Source: Pirellula staleyi DSM 6068 (lineage in GTDB: Bacteria > Planctomycetota > Planctomycetia > Pirellulales > Pirellulaceae). From it: a DNA stretch of 64,000 nucleotides. Of the stretch, positions 28,205-36,949 are shown piece by piece. The stretch is from the NCBI GenBank assembly GCA_945875845.1, contig CAMCMB010000035.1, forward strand, positions 1 through 64,000. The letters run 5' to 3'. The position numbers and the translations under genes were made by a program. How positions within the stretch are numbered: the stretch's first letter is position 1; every line of letters begins with the position of its first letter. The notes below the pieces were generated by a model. It saw nothing but the letters and a program-made list of their open reading frames with translations. It was not told the DNA's origin and did no database searches.

Positions 28205-28984
28205 CTAAATGTTCTTTAAAAACTGTACCGCCAATGCGATCTCTTCGAGTGGGTTTCTAGCGCCATCTTTCTCGACGACGAAATATCCAGGAAAATGGAA
28301 CTCTTCAAGCACCGCAACAATTTCGGGAAACTCCGCCATGCCACGTCCCAATGCCACTTCGGTTCCTCGCCCTCGCGAGCGGTCTCGAACGCCGTCCTTG
28401 GCATGAACTAGCATGACGTGTTTCGCGATCGCAGACAAGTTCTCTAAATCGAATCCATTGACAAGCAGATTGCCAGGATTGAGCGTGACACCCACGCTCC
28501 CATCGGGTAACGATTCGATCAGCGAATTCAATCGGGAAAGAGGTTCGGCACCTGTTTCGCACGCGAGGAATGCGCCAATTCGGTGGCTGTAGGTTCCCAA
28601 ATCGGATAGGACCGTTCGGAGCATCTGCAATACGGGCGAGTCCGGTTGTTCGGGTATTTCGCCGATGTGATTGACAACGACGTTTGCCCCAAGACTATAT
28701 GCCATTTTCATGGCCTGCTTGGTACCCTCGATTCTGCGTTCCAGTTCGTCCTCACATTCGTATCCTCGACGCGTCTGAAACCGAACCGATGCAACCCGAA
28801 GATTGAGGTCTTCGAGCAATTTGAGAACTTGACGCAATGCAGTCCCGACCAGTTCGGAAGGCTTTATGTCCGATCTTGCATCGATTTCTACTGCTTCGGC
28901 ACCCATGCGTGCCGCAGCGTGCAAAGCTTGTTTAAACGGTAATTTTAGTCCCGTCAGTTGAACGCCTACGCGTAGACCAGGCAA
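28205..28984 (-). CDS. Sugar phosphate isomerase/epimerase-like TIM barrel
   Basis: AP-endonuclease-2/xylose-isomerase-like barrel of 259 residues. Strand-end motifs fit the fold: VEIDARS (about 32-38), VVVNHIGE (about 109-116), ACETGAE (about 147-153), HAKDGVRDR (about 201-209) and a C-terminal YFVVEKDG (about 235-242). His, Glu and Asp residues at these positions are the usual divalent-metal ligands. The reaction is probably isomerisation or epimerisation of a sugar or inositol derivative, but the family is functionally broad. It heads a minus-strand group with a small exported protein and an aldo/keto reductase. The gap upstream to 29127 is empty apart from the terminator. Confidence 0.85.
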   Translation of the reverse strand: MPGLRVGVQLTGLKLPFKQALHAAARMGAEAVEIDARSDIKPSELVGTALRQVLKLLEDLNLRVASVRFQTRRGYECEDELERRIEGTKQAMKMAYSLGANVVVNHIGEIPEQPDSPVLQMLRTVLSDLGTYSHRIGAFLACETGAEPLSRLNSLIESLPDGSVGVTLNPGNLLVNGFDLENLSAIAKHVMLVHAKDGVRDRSRGRGTEVALGRGMAEFPEIVAVLEEFHFPGYFVVEKDGARNPLEEIALAVQFLKNI

Positions 28985-29126
28985 GATGCGACCTCTATTT
29001 TATGCGTTAACTGCTAGTCGTTCGACCGCAGTACCCAATGCCACGCTCATTCTAGCCGGATGTGGGTTTACGTCTACCGCGCAGCGGTGTCGGCCCCCAT
29101 GGGTGAGAAAGTTCCCTGCAAGTGCA

Positions 29127-29168
29127 CAAAAAAACAGCTCGCAACACGTCGCAAGCTGTTCTTTTTTT
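29127..29168 (-). terminator. Rho-independent terminator, usable in both directions
   Basis: An A-run is followed by ACAGCTCGC, a loop, GCAAGCTGTT and a T-run. The stem AACAGCT(C)GC/GC(A)AGCTGTT has one bulge or mismatch per side, and both flanks are homopolymers, so it can terminate on either strand. Its placement 28 bp past the stop codon of the DUF3467 gene makes the minus strand the likely direction. Confidence 0.85.
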
Positions 29169-29196
29169 GCATCGAAAAATGGTTCGACTAGCTGAG

Positions 29197-29541
29197 TTAG
29201 CTATTTGGATTTTGCACTCGGAGACGTTTTTGAATATCTGTTTCGAGAACGCCAAAGACAGCCTCATGGCGCTGTATCGACATCTGCAGTGCGGCCAGTA
29301 ATCGCTTGGCTGTGAAGAAATTCATGATGATCCGTTGCTTAACGAAAATCGGATCCTTCGGAACCCCAACGGGTTGTGGGTTGAGTCCGAAGTCCACAAT
29401 TAGCTCTTCTGGAGAACCGGTCACTCGACAAAAATTCGCATAACAAGCAATTGCATCCTCGTCCTTGACTTGGACTTGAACCGTCTGCTGCTGTTGAGGG
29501 CGTTGAGACTCTGTAGGTTCCGATGATAGATCCGTCGACAT
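29197..29541 (-). CDS. DUF3467 family protein
   Basis: The 114-residue product (ATG 29541, MSTDLSSEP; an in-frame start 3 codons earlier is possible) matches the DUF3467 pattern: a polar Gln-rich N-terminus, then YANFCRVTGSPEELIVDFGLNPQP (about 37-60) and a C-terminal helix VKQRIIMNFFTAKRLLAALQMSIQRHE (about 68-95). The family is small, probably cytosolic and functionally uncharacterised. It lies about 100 bp downstream of the M50/HlyD gene on the same strand and is followed by a clear terminator, so it may be the last gene of that transcription unit. Confidence 0.88.
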   Translation of the reverse strand: MSTDLSSEPTESQRPQQQQTVQVQVKDEDAIACYANFCRVTGSPEELIVDFGLNPQPVGVPKDPIFVKQRIIMNFFTAKRLLAALQMSIQRHEAVFGVLETDIQKRLRVQNPNS

Positions 29542-29645
29542 ATTTTCCACTCACTCAAATGAAACAAGAAGGGTTGTTTTTCGCTCAGAGCCTCTCTCCG
29601 AACAACGTAACTGTACCACGTAACTTTGCGCCGTGTAGCACTAGT

Positions 29646-31886
29646 TTAGAATTCAAAGTTAAACGTTTTTGCAACATAGCGGTAAAATCGCGATCCAAGG
29701 GATTTCCATGCCAAATGGACTTTGGCTTGTCCTCGATAACCCGGCCTCAGCGGTACTTTTGGATCGTCAAATTCCACTCGGGCTTGGTAAGACGTACTGA
29801 TGGGGCGAGTTCGACCGTATTCGTCGGTTTTGGTATCCAGCTTTCCGCCTGCTGCAATCGCCAAATTGGAGGGACTCTCTTTCATTTCGGTCTCTGAGAA
29901 ACTGATGATCTTGCCTTTCACCGACTCCAGTTGAGCCGCGTCGAACATAATCTCGACGCTATCGCCAACCTTGACCAAATCGCGATCGTGTTGATCCACG
30001 ACGACCACCCCTTCCATCACCCCAGACGCGCCAATCAAACAAACCAACTCACCCTCCGTGAAATAGGCCTCCGAGTTCACCAAATCAAATGGATTGCCTG
30101 ACCAACTTGGGAGTTGTTCCTGGGCTTTTGCGGCCTTGCTGTCTTCCTTCTCAGGGGGTTGAAAAACATGACCGCCAAGAGGGCTCCGGACCGTCAGGTT
30201 CGCGAGCTTGTCATCAAGCGTCTCGAGTGTTTCTCGTTTTTGCCTTAGTTCGCTTTCCTGCGTCTCAACGGACGATGACCACTTTGGGTCCGAACTGGAA
30301 AGATATCGCATCTGAGTCAGCATCGTTTCCGCCGACCGGACCTCGCTCAGAGCCGACTCCCGCTGAATCAGAAGTTCCGGATTTTGAAGGGAGCAGATTT
30401 CGCTACCTGAATCGATTTGCAAACCTGGCTTGGTTTTCCATTGAACTAGTTTTCCAGCGACTAACGTTCGCACTTCAATCGCGTTGTCCGGACGCACTTC
30501 CGTCGGACAGTACACATGAAACGGGAGCGGAAAAAAGCAAATAAATGACAACACTGCAAGGGCAATACCAAGACTAGTAAGCATATTGGCTTGTTTCATT
30601 TTCGCTGCCTTACCTGGTGTTTTGAAAAATTTAACAACAGCAATCACGGCTGGGACAACCATTCCAGCAAAGCCAGCGATTGCGAATGCTCGCCCAAGCG
30701 ACTGCAAACCATATGGCTTTAGAACTTGATTGAGAAACATAATGATCCCAAAGGCGACGACCCAGCGGTAGATAAACGAAGCGATGGTGTAAATGCCAAA
30801 CAAAAACTGGTTTCGCTGCGGCAAAAACGGGTTGTCCTGGAGTTCTAGTCCCAGGCAGTTCTTCTGAAACCATCGCTTCAAAATCTCGCTCGACTTTTGT
30901 CGCAGGTTTGGGATCTCCAACGTGTCCATCGTGATGTAATAACCATCGAAGCGCAGCAAGGGATTTCCGTTGAAGACAACCGTGCTGACCGAGCAAATAA
31001 ACATGACGCTCAAGCAAAGAAAACGAAACATTCCGTCTTCGCTAAACCACCACAAAAAGGTGGCGATCGATGCTAGTATCAGTTCGACGTACATTCCCGC
31101 CGCACCGATAAAAACACGTTGCCATTTGTTCGGTAACATCCATGAGTCGGATACGTTGCAATACAAGCACGGCGTAAAAACCAGCATCATGAAGCCCATC
31201 TCATGACACTCGCCTCCAAATTTCTTACAGCTCAGTCCGTGACCAAACTCATGAAGCACCTTGACGCATGCCATGGTGATCCCGAGCCACAACCAATTGT
31301 CCGCTGCAAAGAAACTCTGAAACGTTGGGAGCTTGCCCTTGAACTCTTGATAATTGACCAACACGAGCGTTATCGCAGCCAAGCCGACCATCAGCGCCAA
31401 GCACAAGCACCACGTCGTAAACAACCACCCAAACCATGGCAGAAGTCGATTGAGAATGCGTTCTGGGTCAATTCCTCGGAATCGGATCGCAAAAACATTT
31501 GCAAACTTGCCCAACAATTCGCGTTTGCGTTTCTGATCACGACGTCGACGCAGTTGACGCCCCTGGCCGCCCGCATGAGAAATGACGAGGCCGCTTCGGT
31601 GAAGCATACCCACGAACTGCTGCAAATCCTGCAACGAAATACGTTGCGGTGCGAAGTCCGCTTGAAACGTCTCCCGAATATGTTGCAACGAGGTTTGACC
31701 ATCGAGCATGTTCAGGATGGCAAACTCTTCTTCATGAAAACGGAAGTAGTTAAGACCCACTGGTTCTTTGACGACCCAATAAGCTTTACCGTCATAGCGA
31801 TGCTTACGCGACTCCAAGTCAGGACGACGACGAAGCCGCAAGGGCCTCATCGCGCTGTTGACGAGAGAATCAGCCATCGTTGTCAT
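29646..31886 (-). CDS. M50-family metalloprotease fused to HlyD-type adaptor, with PqqD-like N-terminus
   Basis: A 746-residue membrane hybrid. Residues about 22-105 look like a PqqD-type winged helix (YWVVKEPVGLNYFRFHEEEFAILNMLDG). Residues about 150-450 form a multi-helix site-2-protease-like domain with zinc motif HEFGHGL (His212, Glu213, His216) and the distal ligand Asp314 in NPLLRFDGYY. After a further helix (about 455-475), the C-terminal 270 residues are a HlyD/biotinyl-lipoyl adaptor with a short coiled coil and the strand LVAGKLVQWKTKPG. All key protease residues are present. The downstream-to-upstream gene order with a HlyD adaptor and a GAF-HlyD protein suggests an envelope-spanning assembly. 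Substrate unknown; intramembrane cleavage is inferred from the family. Confidence 0.87.
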   Translation of the reverse strand: MTTMADSLVNSAMRPLRLRRRPDLESRKHRYDGKAYWVVKEPVGLNYFRFHEEEFAILNMLDGQTSLQHIRETFQADFAPQRISLQDLQQFVGMLHRSGLVISHAGGQGRQLRRRRDQKRKRELLGKFANVFAIRFRGIDPERILNRLLPWFGWLFTTWCLCLALMVGLAAITLVLVNYQEFKGKLPTFQSFFAADNWLWLGITMACVKVLHEFGHGLSCKKFGGECHEMGFMMLVFTPCLYCNVSDSWMLPNKWQRVFIGAAGMYVELILASIATFLWWFSEDGMFRFLCLSVMFICSVSTVVFNGNPLLRFDGYYITMDTLEIPNLRQKSSEILKRWFQKNCLGLELQDNPFLPQRNQFLFGIYTIASFIYRWVVAFGIIMFLNQVLKPYGLQSLGRAFAIAGFAGMVVPAVIAVVKFFKTPGKAAKMKQANMLTSLGIALAVLSFICFFPLPFHVYCPTEVRPDNAIEVRTLVAGKLVQWKTKPGLQIDSGSEICSLQNPELLIQRESALSEVRSAETMLTQMRYLSSSDPKWSSSVETQESELRQKRETLETLDDKLANLTVRSPLGGHVFQPPEKEDSKAAKAQEQLPSWSGNPFDLVNSEAYFTEGELVCLIGASGVMEGVVVVDQHDRDLVKVGDSVEIMFDAAQLESVKGKIISFSETEMKESPSNLAIAAGGKLDTKTDEYGRTRPISTSYQARVEFDDPKVPLRPGYRGQAKVHLAWKSLGSRFYRYVAKTFNFEF

Positions 31887-31977
31887 GAATTTTGCACTTC
31901 TGTTTGAGGACGAGTGAAACGAGAAACGGTAACGATGTCTCTACTTCGACTATACTAAGTTCGCCCCCCATGGCCTT

Positions 31978-32081
31978 GCGGGCTGTTGATATAGTGAAGT
32001 CATTATTGGGTAAGGGCAGTGCGACGGACTTCCAAGTCCGTCAATGGTGAATTCGACGGACTAGGAAGTCCGTCGTACCAT
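31978..32081 (-). repeat. Dispersed inverted-repeat element, copy D (one arm lost)
   Basis: It begins GCGGGCTGTTGATATAG, keeps the GTCATTATTGGGTAAGGG tract and both inner palindromes, and stops after CGTCGTACCATG without the complementary terminal arm. It separates two genes of the membrane-adaptor cluster, so it would be inside their transcript if they form an operon. Confidence 0.8.
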
Positions 32082-32099
32082 GGGACATGGAACATCGAA

Positions 32100-33344
32100 C
32101 TAACGATTGGGCATGATTTCAACGGTTGCTTTCATTCCTTCGCGAAACAAATACTGTCCATCTGCGGTAAGACGATTTGGAATGTCGATGAAAATCGAGT
32201 ACTGGTTCTTTGTACCGGTCTGTCGAGGAGCGACCGAGAATATCTTGCCATCAATGGTCTCCGACTTGCCAGGCGCAACGAAAATCGTGACTCGGGCTGG
32301 AGCGTTAAGCAACAAGTGGGGAGCATCCAACACTTTCGCCAAACCTCGAATACGCATCTTTTCCATCGAGGTAAATCGAAATACAATTTCCCCACTCTTA
32401 GCAAAACTGTCTTTTCTTTTCGCAATCTCACTCACGAATCCATCGTAGGGAGCAGGAATCTTTCGCAGTGCTAGCTGTACTTTCGAAGCATTGAGCTTGG
32501 CGGTCTGAACACCAACCGCATTCAATTGCTGGGCCTTTTCACTCTGCGACACCTTGACTTGGAGCTGGGCCTTCTTGAGTTCCAGACGCTTCTTTTCGTT
32601 TTCCATTACGCCCTCCGCCCCCTTGGCGTAAAGTTGGTCGGAGATTTTCACGTCTGACATTGCAACTTCGACAGCGGCTTTGGCGTACTCAATGCTGCTG
32701 TTGTCTTCCGCTTTGTTCACCGCAGCGGCGAGTTCCTCCTTGGCTACTTCCGCTTCGGCTTCGGCGATTCTGGAATCGATAATGATCATTGGATCGCCCT
32801 TTCTCACGAACGATCCCTCGTCGACATAGAGTTCCGAAATTAAGCCATCCGTTTGCGCTGCGATCGGAATATCTTCGGGGAAGAGTACTATCGCATCGGA
32901 AACCAAGAGCGTGCCAGCGTTAGTTGCACTCGGTACACTTAGACCAGCATTTGGGACCGGAAGGATTGGAGCTTGATTTTGAGAAAGGCGAGTGAAATTG
33001 GACTCCTCCACCGGTAATGTCGCTTGCGCAAACTGAACCGGTATCGTTAACGGACCCAAGGCTTCGTTACTTTCGAGCGAGGCCGATACGTCGGGTGATG
33101 GACTACTGTCCTCCAACTCCAGGTTCGAAATAGACCGCATAGGTGTCGCGTCTACAGCAGCTTGATTTCTTTCCAAGTCGACCGAACTACGGCCAGTGGT
33201 AGCACCCGTCGGGCCGTTGATTCCCAATTGTGGGAACGTGCTGTCGAGCCAATCTCGTACTCCGGGAACAAGCCCGATCGCGAGCGCTGCCAAGCCAAAC
33301 GCAAGCACGACAGGCAAGCCAAAAAACCATTTTCGTTCCGCCAT
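32100..33344 (-). CDS. HlyD-family periplasmic adaptor protein
   Basis: A 414-residue membrane-fusion-type protein. A signal anchor lies at about residues 7-28, followed by a disordered Ser/Asn-rich linker (30-140). The lipoyl-like half-motif VLFPEDIPIAAQTDGLISELYVDEGSFVRKGDPMIII (about 153-189) leads into an alpha-helical hairpin of heptads (190-275) and returns through the second lipoyl half IPAPYDGFVSEIAKRKDSFAKSGEIVFRF. The beta-barrel domain ends in FREGMKATVEIMP. These proteins bridge inner-membrane exporters to outer-membrane ducts. No ABC or RND transporter gene lies nearby. The gene sits between the GAF-HlyD and M50-HlyD genes on the same strand. Confidence 0.9.
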   Translation of the reverse strand: MAERKWFFGLPVVLAFGLAALAIGLVPGVRDWLDSTFPQLGINGPTGATTGRSSVDLERNQAAVDATPMRSISNLELEDSSPSPDVSASLESNEALGPLTIPVQFAQATLPVEESNFTRLSQNQAPILPVPNAGLSVPSATNAGTLLVSDAIVLFPEDIPIAAQTDGLISELYVDEGSFVRKGDPMIIIDSRIAEAEAEVAKEELAAAVNKAEDNSSIEYAKAAVEVAMSDVKISDQLYAKGAEGVMENEKKRLELKKAQLQVKVSQSEKAQQLNAVGVQTAKLNASKVQLALRKIPAPYDGFVSEIAKRKDSFAKSGEIVFRFTSMEKMRIRGLAKVLDAPHLLLNAPARVTIFVAPGKSETIDGKIFSVAPRQTGTKNQYSIFIDIPNRLTADGQYLFREGMKATVEIMPNR

Positions 33345-33394
33345 TCGCTAGTCCTCGTTAAACCATCAATTTGATCGTGAACAATCGTTCCAAA

Positions 33395-35470
33395 CTAAAA
33401 CAAAACGTGCGCTCGGACCCACTCGATTGGGTCCTGAAACACGACAAACGCCGCGCTGCGTTTCCCGCACTTCACGTCCGCTTTCACGCGAGCTCCAGGG
33501 TACCTCTTAATATGTTCCATGGCATCCGCATCAGGGATGCAACGCAGTTTTACGACCGCTCCATCCTCTGCATCCAGTTCCGCTCGACTTCCAATTCCTT
33601 CGGGATAGAGACGCCCCTGGTGCGTTACGGACGCGTCGGTCATCAAGATGAACTCGACGTCCAGATAACCACCTTTTTTTTCTGGATCGGCCTTTGCCAG
33701 TGCGTCCTGCATCGCCAAATCCAAGTATCGCATGCGTTTCTCAGGCATCAAGACCTCAATTTCCCAAGGACCTGTGGGATCGGCGATCGTCATAAGGACT
33801 TGTCCCGTGACGACAGGCCGCCTGTTCAGGACTTTTTCAACGTCCCAGGTTGTGATGATGCCACCGATCGGACTTGTCCGAACAAGCTTCGCCTTCTTTT
33901 CCTGGAGCAGTTTCAGTTGACTCTCTCGATTCGAGATTGTCTGTTCGCTTTCAGCAATGTCTTGGCTTAATCGATCTTTGTCCGCTTGCGTTACGCCAGG
34001 CTGGTTCAGCGAACGCATCGCATTGTTAAACTTGGACATCGCAGTTAATCGTTCGCCATTCAAGCTGACAACCTGCTGATCGAGATCGCGATTTCGCAAC
34101 TCAAGTAGAACGTCCCCTTCTTTGACTGTTTCGGCATGCTTCACATTGACGCTTTGAACTTCTCCGTCGACATGCGCAAATACATTCCGTTCGACACTTG
34201 GCTTGAGCTTGCCATTTCCCTCGAGGTCAAAGTCGATCGGCACGATGAACATTAGGGTAAGTGCGGTCGCAATCAAACCCAAGATGGATAATGTTTTAGG
34301 CAAGGCCGAGCCTCGAAACATCCACGTCAAGCGATCCAAAAAACGCCAGACTGGCATTAAGAAGATTTGGCTATGGGCTTGCGAGTTTGCGAGAGCTCGG
34401 CAAGCGTGCTCGTAAACCAAATCGACTCGTCCCTCCAGTACCTGTCTCGATAACTGCGTTTCGATTTGCTCGACGATCAATGCCCCGATCACATCGCGCC
34501 GCGTTCGCGTCTCATTGGTTTCATTTCTCGAAGCCAACACGTCCCCTTCGACCTTTCGCTCTGGTTGACGGATGGGTAGGACGGTTACCGTGCGGCCGTG
34601 TGACAAATCGACATAGTCTTCGATCGCTTCCTCGATTTGCGGAGGGAGATCCTCCATCGACCCGTCGTACCAAAGTGGTTCTCCACTGCGAACGACGCGT
34701 GTTGCCAAATTATTGAGCGATTGAACGATGTTGGAACGATTCTCGATCGAATCCTGTCCCGATATCGCTACCACCTTGGCCTTGCCTCCCTTAAGGATGG
34801 CCACGCTCACGCGGTCGCATTCGATCAACCGGCGGCCCTCGTTGGCGATGGTGTAGGCGGTGTCACTCAGATCCAGGTTTTCATGCACAAGCCGTGCAAA
34901 CTGATCGGATTGCTGCCAAAGCTCTTGGCGTGTGGAGACTTGTTGCAGCGTATGGCCTTGCAACCATTCCCCCATCAACTTGGTCATGTGCTCCAAAAAC
35001 CGGAGGTAGCCCCGTTGAGCATCTGCAGGTGCGTCTGGCCGCTGCAGGACTTCCAAAAGTCCAACCGATTGCTTGTTGGCGATCAGTGGGGCTGTCACCA
35101 AAAGGAAACGAGTCGGATTGCTTTCGCCAGAATCGTCGCCCGATCCTGACATCGGCGGAATCAACTCCGCTCTGCCCTGTGAAAAAAGACGGGTGAGCAG
35201 GCGACCGTGCTGCATTGCTTGTTGGTTGTTGGCTTGCAAAAGACTCGGATCCATTTGGATCTGGTGAGCTAGTCGCATGGAGCCTTCTTCGTCCACCAAC
35301 CAAATGGCTCCTCCCGCTGCCGCTAACGCCGAAATAATGCGCTGTAATACGGCAGGATAATACTCCGTCGCCTGGACCTCGGACTTGGACAAGTCCGAAA
35401 TCTCGTTAACCAAGCTCCGAATGTGTTTTTTGGTATTCTCAACATTCTCATCCGTGGGTCCGGAAGCCAT
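33395..35470 (-). CDS. GAF-domain protein with transmembrane helix and HlyD-type adaptor domain
   Basis: The 691-residue product has two cytoplasmic GAF-like domains (about 35-180 and 195-350), a linker, one transmembrane helix (392-411, SILGLIATALTLMFIV) and a periplasmic HlyD-like adaptor (about 415-685) with coiled-coil hairpin (QADKDRLSQDIAESEQTISNRESQLKLLQEK region) and lipoyl halves VFAHVDGEVQSVNVKHAE and SPIGGIITTWDVEKVLN. The topology would let a cytosolic small-molecule sensor act on an envelope adaptor. It is the first gene of the cluster, 50 bp upstream of the HlyD gene. No good ribosome-binding site precedes ATG 35470. The 35471-35826 gap shows nothing recognisable. Confidence 0.87.
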   Translation of the reverse strand: MASGPTDENVENTKKHIRSLVNEISDLSKSEVQATEYYPAVLQRIISALAAAGGAIWLVDEEGSMRLAHQIQMDPSLLQANNQQAMQHGRLLTRLFSQGRAELIPPMSGSGDDSGESNPTRFLLVTAPLIANKQSVGLLEVLQRPDAPADAQRGYLRFLEHMTKLMGEWLQGHTLQQVSTRQELWQQSDQFARLVHENLDLSDTAYTIANEGRRLIECDRVSVAILKGGKAKVVAISGQDSIENRSNIVQSLNNLATRVVRSGEPLWYDGSMEDLPPQIEEAIEDYVDLSHGRTVTVLPIRQPERKVEGDVLASRNETNETRTRRDVIGALIVEQIETQLSRQVLEGRVDLVYEHACRALANSQAHSQIFLMPVWRFLDRLTWMFRGSALPKTLSILGLIATALTLMFIVPIDFDLEGNGKLKPSVERNVFAHVDGEVQSVNVKHAETVKEGDVLLELRNRDLDQQVVSLNGERLTAMSKFNNAMRSLNQPGVTQADKDRLSQDIAESEQTISNRESQLKLLQEKKAKLVRTSPIGGIITTWDVEKVLNRRPVVTGQVLMTIADPTGPWEIEVLMPEKRMRYLDLAMQDALAKADPEKKGGYLDVEFILMTDASVTHQGRLYPEGIGSRAELDAEDGAVVKLRCIPDADAMEHIKRYPGARVKADVKCGKRSAAFVVFQDPIEWVRAHVLF

Positions 35471-35826
35471 AGCTAATCAATACGGTAGGAGGTACAAAAA
35501 AATAAAACAGCGTCGAATTCCGTGAACCAATGTCCGTCAATCACGAAAAGATTGCTGGCATTCTGCCTGCCAAGATTTTCGGAAGATGGGAATCCACATT
35601 CAAGATACGAAATAATGCCCCCAACAATAGGTACGAAGCCAACTTACAACACGAGAACGACAAAACCACGATACTATGTGTCTGCTTAGACGGGATAGGA
35701 TGACCTTGCGGATCATACGGACTAAGCAACCAACGACGATCAGACGGACCTAAGATGCACTCGGCTTTCGTTAGTTCGATTTTTTCTCCGACTCCAAGCC
35801 ATTTTTGGGTGAATGGCCGGATCGCC

Positions 35827-36753
35827 TCATTTCAGCGGCTTGCCCTCCAACGCAACTCCGTTTGTCGACAAAACTTGCAGTTCATGAATCTTATGTTTTC
35901 CTTCGTACTTCCAAACCATTTTGCCTTCGCGAGTCACCTCGAACGCCTTGATCCCTTTTTGAGCGCCATAGCTCGCAATCACCGTATTTCCGTTCGGTAA
36001 TCTCTGGGCCCCACAAGGGTCCGCAAAAGGTTTCTCTGGAAAGTCGTCGTTGGAAAGTTTCCAAACAACATTTCCTTTCGTATCAAACTCCACGGTTTTG
36101 TTTCCATGCGTAAGGTTAACAAGGGTGTTTCCGTTGGCGAGTCGAATGGCCGTGAAAGGCCAATTCTCCGCAGCACGGCCACCCAGCTCAGCCAAGTCCG
36201 TCGGAATCATTTGAACAACGATTCCGTCCGGTGAATACTCTTTCACTCGGAAGGCGAGAAGATGTGGCACAAGATAGTTTCCATTCTCAAGCTTTCTCGC
36301 CATCCGTGTTTGCATATGCGCATTGTCGGTTTCGGGCTCAAGCTTGACTTCGACCGCTATTTTCCCATCTCGTTCCACTTCAAGCAATCGCGGCAGCGGT
36401 CCAAGTTCCGTGATCAATGTACGTCCATTTTCCAGTCGTTCTACCGTTCCAATTTCACGATTGGTGTCCGATTTTTTGTAGCGAAAAACGATCTCCTTTT
36501 GTCGGGTCATTTCGAGAACCTCATCTGCCCAAGCGATAAGTAGATTCCCGTTTTGCAAAACAAAACCATCGCGAGCTCCTGCTCGCCCCGAGTCAAACGC
36601 TTCGTTCCCGTCCTCATCCAAGATTCCTGTAAAAGTCGGACCGGCAATAAACAGTGAGTGGCGAACCGATTCGTCCGCCCGCCCCTCGGGGCTATAAAGC
36701 AAAAGGGAAGTGAACCACGCAAAAAAGGCAATTCGAGAGAGGATACGTGTCAT
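35827..36753 (-). CDS. Exported beta-propeller protein (PQQ/arylsulfotransferase-like)
   Basis: ATG 36753 (MTRILSRIAFFAWFTSLLLYS) gives a signal peptide and a 308-residue product; the frame is open to 36882 but the upstream part has no support. The mature domain shows repeated blades with the pattern LENGNYLVPH, LANGNTLVNLTHGNKTVEFD and LPNGNTVIASYGAQKGIKAFEVTREGKMVWKY, typical of PQQ-like or arylsulfotransferase-type propellers without visible catalytic residues. Such genes are common as exported planctomycete proteins of unknown ligand. It lies between the GAF-HlyD gene and the patatin gene on the same strand. Confidence 0.83.
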   Translation of the reverse strand: MTRILSRIAFFAWFTSLLLYSPEGRADESVRHSLFIAGPTFTGILDEDGNEAFDSGRAGARDGFVLQNGNLLIAWADEVLEMTRQKEIVFRYKKSDTNREIGTVERLENGRTLITELGPLPRLLEVERDGKIAVEVKLEPETDNAHMQTRMARKLENGNYLVPHLLAFRVKEYSPDGIVVQMIPTDLAELGGRAAENWPFTAIRLANGNTLVNLTHGNKTVEFDTKGNVVWKLSNDDFPEKPFADPCGAQRLPNGNTVIASYGAQKGIKAFEVTREGKMVWKYEGKHKIHELQVLSTNGVALEGKPLK

Positions 36754-36874
36754 TATGAAGTTCTTTGATTTAGATTGACGACGGAATGGAATATTGAGCG
36801 ATCCTAGCAATCGCCCTGAAAGCGGTCCTGCGCATTGTAGCAGGCACAAGGGTCGCAAAGCCTTAGACAACCAA

Positions 36875-36932
36875 CCACCCAAAAATATGTGGTGTCCCCA
36901 AAGGTCTCTCTGCCCCCAAAGGTCTCTCTGCC
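36875..36932 (-). repeat. REP-like motif, copy 1
   Basis: Read on the minus strand it contains GACCTTTGGGGACACCAC followed by a T-run and GGGTGGTTG, and a partial second GACCTTTGGGGGCAGAGA unit. The same phrase occurs twice at 40606-40664 next to the RAYT gene and in the opposite orientation at 39219-39245. It lies between two same-strand genes. Confidence 0.75.
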
Positions 36933-36949
36933 ATCGCGATCTGTTTGTT

